Position numbers and translations under genes: made by a program. DNA of 34,702 nucleotides from Ignavibacteriota bacterium (lineage in GTDB: Bacteria > Bacteroidota > Ignavibacteria > Tepidaquicellales > Tepidaquicellaceae): contig JAGQWH010000019.1 of NCBI GenBank assembly GCA_020437545.1, positions 1-34,702 on the forward strand, read 5' to 3'. Positions 7,658 through 15,769 of this stretch are shown here, piece by piece (position 1 is the first letter of the stretch; each line of letters opens with the position of its first letter). The notes below the pieces were generated by a model. That model was not told the DNA's origin, did not search any database, and saw only the letters and a list, made by a program, of their open reading frames with translations.

Positions 7658-10081
7658 CTAATAAAAGATCGGATACTTAGCTGGTTCAGCTTCATTCATC
7701 ATTTCATAAACATATTCAAAAATATCTTCGGAATTAGGTTTGGTAAAATAATCTCCGTCAGTTCCGTAAGGAGGTCTGTGTGCATAAGCCGAAAGACATT
7801 TTGGCGGTGAATCAAGATATCTGTAACCGCCGTCTCTGTCCAGCACATTCTGCATCATGAATGCAGATGCGCCTCCGGGTACGTCTTCATCAAGGAAAAG
7901 AATCCTGTTGGTTTTTTTAAGGGATTCAAGTATGATCTTATTAATATCAAAAGGAAGAAGTGTCTGAACGTCTATCAGTTCGCAGCTGATATCAAAATCA
8001 GAAAGTTTGCCTATTGCATCACGTGCAATATCAACGCAAGCTCCGTAAGTAACTATCGTCACATCACTTCCTTCCGTAAGTATCTCAGGGATACCAAGGG
8101 GAACACATACTTCGCTTAGATTTTCCGGTAATCTTTCCTTTAATCTGTATCCGTTAAGTCTCTCTACTATCAGCGCAGGTTCATCTGATTGCAACATTGT
8201 ATTGTAAAAACCTGCGGCGCGTGTCATATCTCTCGGAACACATACTCGCACACCTCTGAAACAATTTATGATCGTTCCCATCGGCGAACCCGAATGCCAT
8301 ATTCCCTCGAGTCTGTGTCCTCTGGTTCTTACTATGACAGGGGACTTCTGACCGCCAACTGTTCTGTATTGCAGACAGGCAAGGTCATCACTTATGATCT
8401 GAAGCGCGTAAAAAAGATAATCAAGATATTGGATCTCAACAATCGGTCTGAGTCCTCTTAAAGCAGCGCCGATTCCCTGACCTGCTATGGTAGCTTCCCG
8501 GATACCGGTATCAGTTAGTCTGAGTTCACCGTATTTTTCCTGAAGTCCTGCCATACCCTGATTCACATCACCGAGTTTACCAAGATCTTCACCGATTGCA
8601 AATATCCTCGGATCTCTTTCAAATGCTATATCAAAGAATGCATTCAGAACTTCTCTTCCGTCAAGGACTTTGGAGAATTCATTATAAACCGGCTTGACTT
8701 CTTTTACATTTAATGCGGATTCCTTTGATTCGCTGTGCAAATGTGAACAGTATCTTCGTCTGTTTTCTTCGTAAAAATTATTTCTCCATTTTTTAAGTTT
8801 GTCCTTCTCAGCTATATTTTCACCTGCTGTAATTCGTAGTACATCGTTAATTGCTTCAGATATGACCCTGCGGTTATTGTCCAGTGTTTTCTTTAATGAA
8901 TCAGATATAGTCTTGATCTTTGCAGAATGTTCACTCTTTGAAGAGATCTCATCTATTATCTCTCTGGCTTCAGTATTTTCTTTTTTGATTGGTGTAACAT
9001 AATCCATCCAGGCTTCTTTCTGAACCTTCTTTACATATTCTTTTGCATTATTTTCTATCTCATCCAGCTCTTCCTCAGTTGCAATTGCTTCCTCTATCAT
9101 CCATTTTTTCATCTGGACAATACAGCAGTATTCTTTTTCCCATTCGAGTCTTTCGGCTGATTTATATCTTTCATGTGAACCCGATGTAGAATGTCCCTGC
9201 GGCTGTGTTACTTCCTGCACATGAAACAATGCAGGGATGTGATCTCTCCGGGTAATCTCAATTCCTTTCTGATACATGGCAACCAACTCCTGATAATCCC
9301 ATCCTTTTGCTGTATAAATATTAAATCCCTGACCTTTTTCCTGATCATATTCAAAACCTTTTAACAGTTCGGATATATTCTCTTTGGTGATCTGATATTT
9401 GCTCGGTACCGAAATTCCGTATCCGTCATCCCAAACAGAAACAGCCATTGGCACCATCAGTACTGATGCTGCATTCATTGCTTCAAAGAATAAACCCTCA
9501 GCGCAACTTGCATTTCCTATAGTTCCGAATGCAACTTCATTTCCTTTATTTGAAAATGAGGTCATATCCTGAATTTGTTTATTGTTTCTGTATAGTTTTG
9601 ATGCATAAGCAAGGCCAACAAGTCTGATCATCTGACTGGCGGTAGGGGAGATATCGGCAGCTGAGTTTTTTGATTCCATTAGATTCTTCCATTCGCCGTT
9701 ATCATCCAAAAGTCTGTTTGAAAAATGCCCGTTCATAGATCTTCCGCCGGAAGAAGGCTCAAGTTCTACATTAGTATCAGCATAAAGCTGAGCAAAAAAC
9801 TCCTTGATAGTTGACATTCCTGTCGCAAAAGCAAGTGTCTGATCTCTGTAATATCCGGATCTGAAATCACCATTCTGAAAAACTTTTGCCATGGCAATCT
9901 GAGCAACTTCTTTTCCGTCGCCGAAAATTCCGAATTTTGCTTTACCGGTGAGAACTTCTTTTCTTCCGAGAAGGCTGGCCTGTCTGCTTTCGCAGGCAAG
10001 TTTGAAATCTGCTAATACTTCTTTTTTATAATCTTCAAATGTGGATTTACCGTTAGTTGATATCTTTGACTGTTTTTTCAT
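7658..10081 (-). CDS. 2-oxoacid dehydrogenase E1 component, alpha/beta fusion
   Basis: A thiamine-diphosphate enzyme that decarboxylates a 2-oxoacid and acylates the lipoyl group of E2. At 807 residues it joins both E1 subunits. The alpha part (about 20-370) contains YRDQTLAFATGMS, the GGRSMNGHFS loop and a TPP-site segment starting GNASCAEG (189-196). The beta part (from about 480) has AIGEDLGKLGDVNQG, RLTDTGIREATIAGQG and VEIQYLDY, followed by a transketolase C-terminal domain with VTIVTYGA and LLPFD. The organisation resembles branched-chain (2-oxoisovalerate) E1 fusions common in Bacteroidota, though pyruvate cannot be excluded. E2 and E3 genes are not nearby. A TAnnTTTG word sits 14 bases before the ATG. 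Confidence 0.92.
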   Translation of the reverse strand: MKKQSKISTNGKSTFEDYKKEVLADFKLACESRQASLLGRKEVLTGKAKFGIFGDGKEVAQIAMAKVFQNGDFRSGYYRDQTLAFATGMSTIKEFFAQLYADTNVELEPSSGGRSMNGHFSNRLLDDNGEWKNLMESKNSAADISPTASQMIRLVGLAYASKLYRNNKQIQDMTSFSNKGNEVAFGTIGNASCAEGLFFEAMNAASVLMVPMAVSVWDDGYGISVPSKYQITKENISELLKGFEYDQEKGQGFNIYTAKGWDYQELVAMYQKGIEITRRDHIPALFHVQEVTQPQGHSTSGSHERYKSAERLEWEKEYCCIVQMKKWMIEEAIATEEELDEIENNAKEYVKKVQKEAWMDYVTPIKKENTEAREIIDEISSKSEHSAKIKTISDSLKKTLDNNRRVISEAINDVLRITAGENIAEKDKLKKWRNNFYEENRRRYCSHLHSESKESALNVKEVKPVYNEFSKVLDGREVLNAFFDIAFERDPRIFAIGEDLGKLGDVNQGMAGLQEKYGELRLTDTGIREATIAGQGIGAALRGLRPIVEIQYLDYLFYALQIISDDLACLQYRTVGGQKSPVIVRTRGHRLEGIWHSGSPMGTIINCFRGVRVCVPRDMTRAAGFYNTMLQSDEPALIVERLNGYRLKERLPENLSEVCVPLGIPEILTEGSDVTIVTYGACVDIARDAIGKLSDFDISCELIDVQTLLPFDINKIILESLKKTNRILFLDEDVPGGASAFMMQNVLDRDGGYRYLDSPPKCLSAYAHRPPYGTDGDYFTKPNSEDIFEYVYEMMNEAEPAKYPIFY

Positions 10082-10095
10082 AAAAAAATTAGATT

Positions 10096-10103
10096 CAAAA
10101 TTA
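10096..10103 (-). promoter_or_regulatory. Bacteroidota-type -7 promoter element before the E1 gene
   Basis: On the minus strand this reads TAATTTTG, fitting TAnnTTTG, 14 bases before the ATG. Confidence 0.4.
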
Positions 10104-10159
10104 TTGTGATGAATTTACTCATTATTGCTATAAGGTAAAATATAAAAGATAGGTTACTG

Positions 10160-10195
10160 TAAATTTTTGATTTTGGATTTTTGATTTTGGATTGC
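10160..10195. repeat. Short 7-base repeat (TTTTGAT / TTTTGGA)
   Basis: Four to five units, the reverse complement of the AAAAATC array before pyrE with single-base changes. The 333-base spacer 10082-10414 otherwise holds the E1 promoter word, a TTTGTGG-rich stretch at 10292-10325 and the terminator at 10354-10388. Confidence 0.55.
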
Positions 10196-10353
10196 TGCTT
10201 CTCAAATTTCATTCTGATCTAAAAAATGTTTTTCTCATTAATAATAGTCTTTATGTAATGTGAAATGACTTTGTGAAACAGTATTATTAAAAAACCTTTG
10301 CGTCTTTGTGGCTTTGTGGTGAAAAGTGTAATGAAAAAGTGCTATAATGAGGC

Positions 10354-10388
10354 AAAAAAAGACCGGCAGAAAAAACTTACCGCCGGCT
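10354..10388 (-). terminator. Rho-independent terminator after the LysM gene
   Basis: Read on the minus strand, a GCCGG arm (10386-10382), a spacer and a CCGGC arm (10367-10363) are followed by TCTTTTTTT. The stem is short, but the T run and its place 27 bases past the stop codon at 10415 support it. Confidence 0.7.
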
Positions 10389-10414
10389 TGGTATTGAATT
10401 GTGAAGAATAATTA

Positions 10415-10822
10415 TTAAGGAATAATGAGTTCCTGTCCTACATTGATGTGATCAGGATTTGCAATATTGTTTGCTTTTGCAATTTCCATATATCTGCCTG
10501 CATCTCCGTACATTTCTTTAGAGATTCCGCTTAAAGTATCACCGGATTTTACTGTATAAGTTCTACTTCCGACACCTTTTTCGCCGCCGGCTGTTGGTCC
10601 TGCTGCAACTTCAGGATTGTCCATTGTAATATCAGCAGCTATGTCACTGGGATTTTCTCCGCCTATTTCCTTGATCTTGTTCCAAACGTTATTCTTTTCA
10701 GCAGGTCCGGTAACGGTAGCTATGACTTTTAACACTCCGCCTTCTTCGTTAACTGTTACATTTCTTCCGCCTGATTGATTGATCATATCTATGACCGGTT
10801 GGTATTTTTCCTGTAATGCCAT
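10415..10822 (-). CDS. BON-like/LysM protein, Kbp (YgaU) type
   Basis: A 135-residue protein without a signal peptide. The N-terminal 75 residues look like a divergent BON domain (alternating strands, with VTVNEEGGVLKVIATVTG). A Gly/Ala-rich linker follows. Residues 88-134 form one LysM domain: YTVKSGDTLSGISKEMYGD to HINVGQELIIP. The order and length match E. coli Kbp, a cytoplasmic potassium-binding protein, but potassium binding here is inference. It has a strong Shine-Dalgarno sequence, unusual in this window, and follows the GlsB-type gene by 43 bases, so the pair is probably an operon ending at the terminator downstream. Confidence 0.88.
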   Translation of the reverse strand: MALQEKYQPVIDMINQSGGRNVTVNEEGGVLKVIATVTGPAEKNNVWNKIKEIGGENPSDIAADITMDNPEVAAGPTAGGEKGVGSRTYTVKSGDTLSGISKEMYGDAGRYMEIAKANNIANPDHINVGQELIIP

Positions 10823-10830
10823 GTCTCTTT

Positions 10831-10839
10831 ACTCCTTTT
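10831..10839 (-). promoter_or_regulatory. Strong Shine-Dalgarno sequence for the LysM gene
   Basis: AAAAGGAGT on the minus strand, eight bases before the ATG. Most genes here lack any such site, so this pair may be translated at a high level. Confidence 0.75.
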
Positions 10840-10865
10840 GTGTTTTATTTATTAAAAAAAATTTA

Positions 10866-11138
10866 TTAATCTTTAACAGCTTTTGCTGCACCTTTGCCTT
10901 TAAATAATCTGTAAATGAGAAGTAAAACCATAGCCCCTAAAATTGATGCTATAAATCCTGCAGAGTCTCCTTCGGAATACCATCCGATAGCTCTTCCGAG
11001 GAAAGTAAATAAAACCGATCCTGCTATTCCAAGTAATATAGTCATTATTATTCCGCCGCCATCTTTGCCCGGCATAAATAATTTTGCTAAAGCTCCGGCT
11101 ATACCGCCGATGATTATTGCCCATAATATTGCGAACAT
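10866..11138 (-). CDS. GlsB/YeaQ/YmgE-type stress-response membrane protein
   Basis: A 90-residue protein of the 'transglycosylase-associated' family: three membrane helices at about 3-19, 28-48 and 60-81. Conserved features are IIIGGIAGALAKLFMPG at the N terminus, GIIMTILLGIAGSVLFTFLG in the middle and GFIASILGAMVLLLIYRL at the end, then a basic tail. Family members are induced by general stress; the molecular role is unknown. It is the first gene of a probable two-gene operon with the Kbp-like LysM gene, another stress-type protein, which supports a shared envelope or osmotic stress role. Confidence 0.9.
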   Translation of the reverse strand: MFAILWAIIIGGIAGALAKLFMPGKDGGGIIMTILLGIAGSVLFTFLGRAIGWYSEGDSAGFIASILGAMVLLLIYRLFKGKGAAKAVKD

Positions 11139-11144
11139 GCTTTT

Positions 11145-11151
11145 ACTCCTT
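11145..11151 (-). promoter_or_regulatory. Shine-Dalgarno sequence for the GlsB-type gene
   Basis: AAGGAGT on the minus strand, six bases before the ATG. Confidence 0.7.
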
Positions 11152-11189
11152 ATCTTTAGTTTAAAAATATTATTTGAAAGAAAAATTAA

Positions 11190-11202
11190 TCCGCTACGCG
11201 GA
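11190..11202. repeat. Short palindrome TCCGCTACGCGGA
   Basis: Five-base GC-rich arms around TAC, resembling the TCCGCCGCGGCGGA palindromes elsewhere. It lies upstream of the GlsB-type gene in the divergent spacer 11139-11515. Confidence 0.5.
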
Positions 11203-11319
11203 CTGTAGATTTTTGTACTTTAATTTTTACAATATAAAAATTATCGGTGTAAAAAAGTATAAACTTTTTTGTATTAATGAAGTTCTGTAAAATTTTATAT
11301 TTCAGGTTTTAATCAGATC

Positions 11320-11465
11320 AACTTTCAACTTTGAACTTTCAACTTTCAACTTTGAACTTTGAACTTTCAACTTTGAACTTTCAACTTTGAACTTTCAACT
11401 TTCAACTTTGAACTTTGAACTTTCAACTTTGAACTTTCAACTTTCAACTTTCAACTTTCAACTTT
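11320..11465. repeat. 7-base tandem repeat (CAACTTT / GAACTTT)
   Basis: About 20 heptamers in which CAACTTT and GAACTTT are mixed irregularly. It occupies the divergent spacer between the GlsB-type gene and the sigma-54 activator gene. Confidence 0.9.
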
Positions 11466-11493
11466 ATATGTTTAATAAAGATCTCTATAATGT

Positions 11494-11501
11494 TATATTT
11501 G
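11494..11501 (+). promoter_or_regulatory. Bacteroidota-type -7 promoter element before the sigma-54 activator
   Basis: TATATTTG fits TAnnTTTG and ends 14 bases before the ATG, which implies a very short leader. Confidence 0.45.
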
Positions 11502-11515
11502 TAAAAATTTTTTAA

Positions 11516-12640
11516 ATGTCATTCAGGCTTTTAGGCGACTCCATTCAGATAAAAGAGATAAACGAAACTATCAAACAGGTTGCTCCTACTGATGTCAGCA
11601 CTCTTATTACAGGTGAGAGCGGCACCGGTAAGGAAGTTGTCGCTGTGTCCATTCACGAATTAAGCAAACGTAAAGACGAGCCGTTCATAGCAGTCAACTG
11701 CGGTGCGATTCCCGAAGGTATTATCGAAAGTGAACTCTTCGGACATCAGAAAGGCGCTTTCACGGGAGCTATTGATGACAGACGGGGTTACTTTGAGCTT
11801 GCCGATAAAGGTACTATATTTCTTGATGAGATCGGTGACATGCCGCTTGCGACTCAGGTGAAATTTCTGAGAGTTCTCGAGACAGGAGAATTCATGAGAG
11901 TCGGCGGGAATAAAAACATAAACGTCGATGTAAGAGTTTTAGCTGCTACCAATAAAGATCTGTCCGGAGAAGTGCTTAATAAAAATTTCAGGGAAGATCT
12001 GTATTACAGATTACGTTCGGTAAATATATTCATACCGCCATTACGCGAAAGAAAGTCAGATATTAAAATTCTTTTTGATAGTTTTATCAAAAGTTATTGT
12101 GATGCAAATAATATTGAGTTCAAAGGCATTGAAGAAGATGCAATGGCTTTTTTACTGAATTATAACTGGCCGGGAAATGCCCGTGAACTCAAGAATTTCT
12201 GCGAGAGTATTGTTGTACTTTATCCTGATAATATTCTGACTTATGATAACGTAAAAAAACTGCTTCATCTCGAATCAGATGTTACCCCCAGATCCCTGCC
12301 TATTTTATTCAGTCAGCAAAAAGAATCTTCAGAGAAAGATTTTTTATTCAGGGCATTACTTGAATTAAAGTCGGATATTATAGATATTAAGAATTATCTT
12401 GGCTCTAAAAAATTTCATTCTGATCATTCCTCAGATGAGAATGAAGATTTTGTTATTAGTAAAGAAAGATTTTCTGACATTACAATGAATGATATTGAAA
12501 AAGAAGTATTGCTTTATTTACTCGAGAATAATTACTGGAATGTCGAGAAGGTTTCGGGAATTCTTCAGCAAACACCTAGAAATGTTTACAGAAAAATGAA
12601 ACTTTACGATATCAGCAGGGATGGCAAATGGAAAGAATAA
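11516..12640 (+). CDS. Sigma-54-dependent transcriptional activator without a receiver domain
   Basis: An AAA+ enhancer-binding protein that uses ATP to open sigma-54 promoters. It begins directly with the AAA+ domain: Walker A GESGTGKE (33-40), the sigma-54 contact loop GAFTGA (80-85), Walker B IFLDEIGD (101-108) and the WPGNARELKN segment in the C-terminal part. A variable linker (about 255-320) leads to a Fis-type helix-turn-helix near residues 335-370 (EKEVLLYLLENNYWNVEKVSGIL). There is no N-terminal sensory domain, so any signal must come from partners or from its own level. Its stop overlaps the proposed lptE start, an arrangement I associate with Bacteroidota genomes. Confidence 0.93.
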   Translation: MSFRLLGDSIQIKEINETIKQVAPTDVSTLITGESGTGKEVVAVSIHELSKRKDEPFIAVNCGAIPEGIIESELFGHQKGAFTGAIDDRRGYFELADKGTIFLDEIGDMPLATQVKFLRVLETGEFMRVGGNKNINVDVRVLAATNKDLSGEVLNKNFREDLYYRLRSVNIFIPPLRERKSDIKILFDSFIKSYCDANNIEFKGIEEDAMAFLLNYNWPGNARELKNFCESIVVLYPDNILTYDNVKKLLHLESDVTPRSLPILFSQQKESSEKDFLFRALLELKSDIIDIKNYLGSKKFHSDHSSDENEDFVISKERFSDITMNDIEKEVLLYLLENNYWNVEKVSGILQQTPRNVYRKMKLYDISRDGKWKE

Positions 12641-13200
12641 ATAGAGTGTATAGAGTGTATAGAGTGAATAGAGTGAATAGAGTGAATAGAGTAAATAGAG
12701 TGCTGAGTTTGACTTTATTGTTTTTAATGTGTCTGAGTTTTTCGGACTGCGGGGTTTATGGATTCAGAGGCAATAATCCGCCACCAGGGATAAATTCAAT
12801 TGCAGTTCCTACATTTAAGGATGTAAGCGGATTCTCAGCGCCTGATCTTGCGGAGAGTATGACTCAGCAGCTAAAGTCTAAAATTACAAGTGACAATACT
12901 TTCAGAGTAGCTGATAAAAATATAGCCGATGCAGTTCTCAATTGTACTATTACAAGTGTGAGGGATGAAGCTCTTGTCGTCTCATCGGGAGAAACTGTTA
13001 CTAGAAGAAAAATCACCATAACTGTAAAAGTAGATTTTGAAAATCTCAAAAAACAAAAAAAGATCTGGGATAAGTCATTTGAAAATTTCGGAGAGTATGA
13101 ATCTTCAAATGATGCATTCTCACAACGTACAAACGGGCTGTTAATAGCATCCGAAAGGATCACTGAAGATATTATAAATGATCTTACATCAAACTGGTAA
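12628..13200 (+). CDS. lptE: LptE-type LPS-assembly lipoprotein
   Basis: The outer-membrane lipoprotein partner of LptD in LPS transport. After a hydrophobic stretch (LSLTLLFLMCLSF) comes a lipobox-like SDC, then CGVYGFRG, the usual LptE opening, and conserved SIAVPTFKD and NNAF-type strands. The aspartate before the cysteine is unusual. The ATG at 12628 overlaps the preceding gene by 13 bases, but residues 4-25 (INRVYRV followed by NRV units) are encoded by a 9-base repeat and are not part of a normal signal peptide. In-frame GTG codons occur in almost every unit; GTG at 12700 would give a normal lipoprotein signal, so the true start is uncertain. Confidence 0.85.
   Translation: MERINRVYRVYRVNRVNRVNRVNRVLSLTLLFLMCLSFSDCGVYGFRGNNPPPGINSIAVPTFKDVSGFSAPDLAESMTQQLKSKITSDNTFRVADKNIADAVLNCTITSVRDEALVVSSGETVTRRKITITVKVDFENLKKQKKIWDKSFENFGEYESSNDAFSQRTNGLLIASERITEDIINDLTSNW
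12638..12702. repeat. 9-base tandem repeat inside the 5' end of lptE
   Basis: Seven units of TATAGAGTG or AATAGAGTG, the same family as 1004-1231. Because the unit is three codons long, any change in copy number keeps the lptE frame. Each unit offers a GTG codon in frame. Confidence 0.9.
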
Positions 13201-13282
13201 ACTTGTTTTCAGAATAAAAAAATTTATATAATTTAAATTCATGAATGAAAATTTATTTTCTAATTTTTTTTAAAGGCGGTTC

Positions 13283-14794
13283 ATGTCAATAGAAAGCATA
13301 ATCATAGCCGCATACATAATTTCCCTATCAATCCTTTTCTTTTTCGGATCACACGGATTTAACATGATCTACTACTACTTCAAGACATTCCATATGAGGA
13401 CTGAAGATCTTGATGAAAAGGATTTTTTTATGCAGGATTATCCTGTTGTAACAATACAGATACCTCTTTATAATGAACAGTATGTCATTACAAGACTTAT
13501 AGACTCAGTGATTAGGATGGATTACCCTAAAGATAAACTTGAAATTCAGATACTTGATGATTCGACTGATGAGACCACATCAATTATAACCGGTCATATT
13601 CAAAAATATCTGGATGACGGATATGATGTTAAGCACATTCACAGAACCAATCGTGAAGGATTCAAAGCAGGGGCTTTAAAGATCGGACTGGAGACAGCGA
13701 GAGGGGAGTTTGTTGCCGTGTTTGATGCTGATTTTATTCCAAGAAAGAAATTCCTCAAAAGAACTATTCCTTATTTTTACAAAGAGGAAAAGCTCGGTCT
13801 TGTTCAGACGAGATGGGAACATCTGAACCGCGAATATTCTCTTATGACTAAAACACAGGCTATTGCACTCGACGGACATTTTGTGATCGAGCAGGCAGTC
13901 AGAAACCGTGCAGGTTTCTTTATTAACTTCAACGGAACCGGCGGTGTTTGGAGAAAAGAATGTATTTTTGATGCAGGTAACTGGGAAGCTGATACACTAA
14001 CCGAAGATCTTGATCTTTCTTACAGGGCTCAGATGAAAGGTTGGAGATTTAAGTATCTTGTGAATTTTACTTCGCCTGCCGAACTTCCTTCTGATATTGG
14101 CGCTTTGAAATCACAGCAGTTCAGATGGACCAAAGGCGCTATCGAAACTGCTAAAAAGATCTATCCGAAAGTTCTAAGATCAGACATGTCATTTAAACTG
14201 AAAGTTCAGTCTTTTATACATCTATACAGTAATCTTGCCTATCCTTTTATTCTGATGGCAGCAATACTCAATCTTCCGGTAATGCTTATCAAGCTGACCG
14301 GAATGTATGATACTGTTTTCAAATTCATGTCGCTTTTCATATTTGCTTTTATAAGTTCATTTATATTTTATCTGTATTCACAGAAGGATGTTTATCCCGA
14401 CTGGCAAAAGAGGATCATCTATTTTCCTGTATTCCTCGCGGGCAGCATGGGCTTTTCCGTGAATAATACCAAAGCCGTATTCGAAGGTTTGCTGGACAAG
14501 AAAAGTGAATTTGTGAGAACACCTAAGTATCATATCAGAGATAAAAAAGATTCATGGGAAGGTAAAAAATATGTCAATAAGAAATTGAGTTTCACGACTT
14601 ACATAGAAGCATTCCTCGCTGTCTATTGTTTTGCGGGCGTTGTTATCGCAATAGCAACTGCGCAGGTAGCAGCATTGCCTTTTCAGTTAATGTTCTGCGG
14701 AGGTTTCTCTATAATTTCCTATCTTTCCATCAGGCAGGTAGTAGTTACAAACAGGATCAATGCAAAAAATAAACTAGCAATGGAAACAAATTAA
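13283..14794 (+). CDS. Processive family 2 glycosyltransferase (cellulose/mannan synthase-like)
   Basis: A 503-residue membrane beta-glycosyltransferase. It has an N-terminal membrane helix (about 5-25) and a cytoplasmic GT-A domain with LDDS (91-94), DAD (148-150), the catalytic-base motif TEDLD (240-244) and QQFRW (278-282), which together mark processive enzymes such as cellulose synthase. Four or more membrane helices follow, at about 305-325, 335-360, 380-398 and 438-480. There is no PilZ domain, so direct c-di-GMP control is unlikely. The sugar and product cannot be told from sequence. A weak AAAGGCGG ribosome site precedes the ATG. Its stop codon shares a base with the next start (TAATG), indicating translational coupling to the TPR protein. 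Confidence 0.92.
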   Translation: MSIESIIIAAYIISLSILFFFGSHGFNMIYYYFKTFHMRTEDLDEKDFFMQDYPVVTIQIPLYNEQYVITRLIDSVIRMDYPKDKLEIQILDDSTDETTSIITGHIQKYLDDGYDVKHIHRTNREGFKAGALKIGLETARGEFVAVFDADFIPRKKFLKRTIPYFYKEEKLGLVQTRWEHLNREYSLMTKTQAIALDGHFVIEQAVRNRAGFFINFNGTGGVWRKECIFDAGNWEADTLTEDLDLSYRAQMKGWRFKYLVNFTSPAELPSDIGALKSQQFRWTKGAIETAKKIYPKVLRSDMSFKLKVQSFIHLYSNLAYPFILMAAILNLPVMLIKLTGMYDTVFKFMSLFIFAFISSFIFYLYSQKDVYPDWQKRIIYFPVFLAGSMGFSVNNTKAVFEGLLDKKSEFVRTPKYHIRDKKDSWEGKKYVNKKLSFTTYIEAFLAVYCFAGVVIAIATAQVAALPFQLMFCGGFSIISYLSIRQVVVTNRINAKNKLAMETN

Positions 14795-15579
14795 TGGCAG
14801 CCGTCAACAGTAAAATTGACAAGTATATACTTGAATTGAAATCAAAGCTCAACAGAAATTATCTGTCGCCGCATTTCATCAGGTATGCTAATTTATTGTT
14901 TGCCAATGAGCAGTATGAAGAATGCATATCTGTCTGCATGACCGGTCTGCAGATCTATCCGAATTATCTGACAGCTAAACTGATACTGCTGAAAGCTTAT
15001 ATGAAAGCTGAATACCTTAATGAAGCAGAGATACTTTTCGGTGAGATCAAATCCAGGATCACAAATAAGGATATGAAACAAAAGCTGGAAAGTAATATCA
15101 GAAATCTTAAATCCATTTCCAAACAGGAAAAGATCTATTATCCGACATCGGCAAGAAATAAAATTGATTTTAAAAATTTCAACAGTAGCTTTCAGCTTCA
15201 GGAGAATTTATTTTCCGAATTCACACTGAATGATTTTTTTTCTGCTGAAGATGAAAATATTATAAATGATAATAAAGATTATCTGAATTATCAGTATCAG
15301 TTTGAGAATTTTCATTTCAGGAAGTCAAAGAAAGATACAGAGAAAAAAAATCAGCAGCTTTTAGAAACAGAAAATAAAAATACACCGGATCCTGAAAGTG
15401 AATTATTTAATAAAATAAAGATAGTGACTGAGACACTTGCCGATATTTATGCCAGTCAGAAAAACTATAAAGAAGCTTTTGATGCTTACAATTTTTTGTT
15501 AAGAGCCGGATCGGGAAACACTAAACGTATTGAAGAAAAACTTCAGGAGCTTGAAAGAAATATGATGAATCCGGACTGA
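14794..15579 (+). CDS. TPR-repeat protein coupled to the glycosyltransferase
   Basis: A 261-residue soluble protein without a signal peptide. Tetratricopeptide-like helices lie at about 20-110 (RYANLLFANEQYEECISVC, then LILLKAYMKAEYLNEAEILF) and at about 210-255 (LADIYASQKNYKEAFDAYN). The middle (110-205) is low-complexity and rich in Asn, Lys and Phe. The start overlaps the glycosyltransferase stop, so the two are made together; a scaffold or regulatory role in the same polysaccharide pathway is inference. The 190-base spacer that follows has a GC-rich palindrome and no gene. Confidence 0.8.
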   Translation: MAAVNSKIDKYILELKSKLNRNYLSPHFIRYANLLFANEQYEECISVCMTGLQIYPNYLTAKLILLKAYMKAEYLNEAEILFGEIKSRITNKDMKQKLESNIRNLKSISKQEKIYYPTSARNKIDFKNFNSSFQLQENLFSEFTLNDFFSAEDENIINDNKDYLNYQYQFENFHFRKSKKDTEKKNQQLLETENKNTPDPESELFNKIKIVTETLADIYASQKNYKEAFDAYNFLLRAGSGNTKRIEEKLQELERNMMNPD

Positions 15580-15669
15580 CTATTATCCGCTTCCGCGAAT
15601 GAATGATCTGAATGAATACTATGATTACATTTATATCTAAGAAACATTTTGATTCTTAGTGTCTTTGCT

Positions 15670-15681
15670 CCGCCGCGGCGG
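15670..15681. repeat. GC-rich palindrome CCGCCGCGGCGG
   Basis: Identical to 1232-1243. It interrupts a CTTTGC/TTAGTGG stretch that resembles the TTTGTGG-rich stretch at 10292-10325. It lies between the convergent TPR and rqcH genes. Confidence 0.7.
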
Positions 15682-15769
15682 ATTAGTGGTAAAAGTAAAA
15701 TGATTCTGAAGAGAGTTAAACTGGTTATCATTTTTACTTCTAGCCTTAGAGCCTTTGAGGCAAAGGAAA

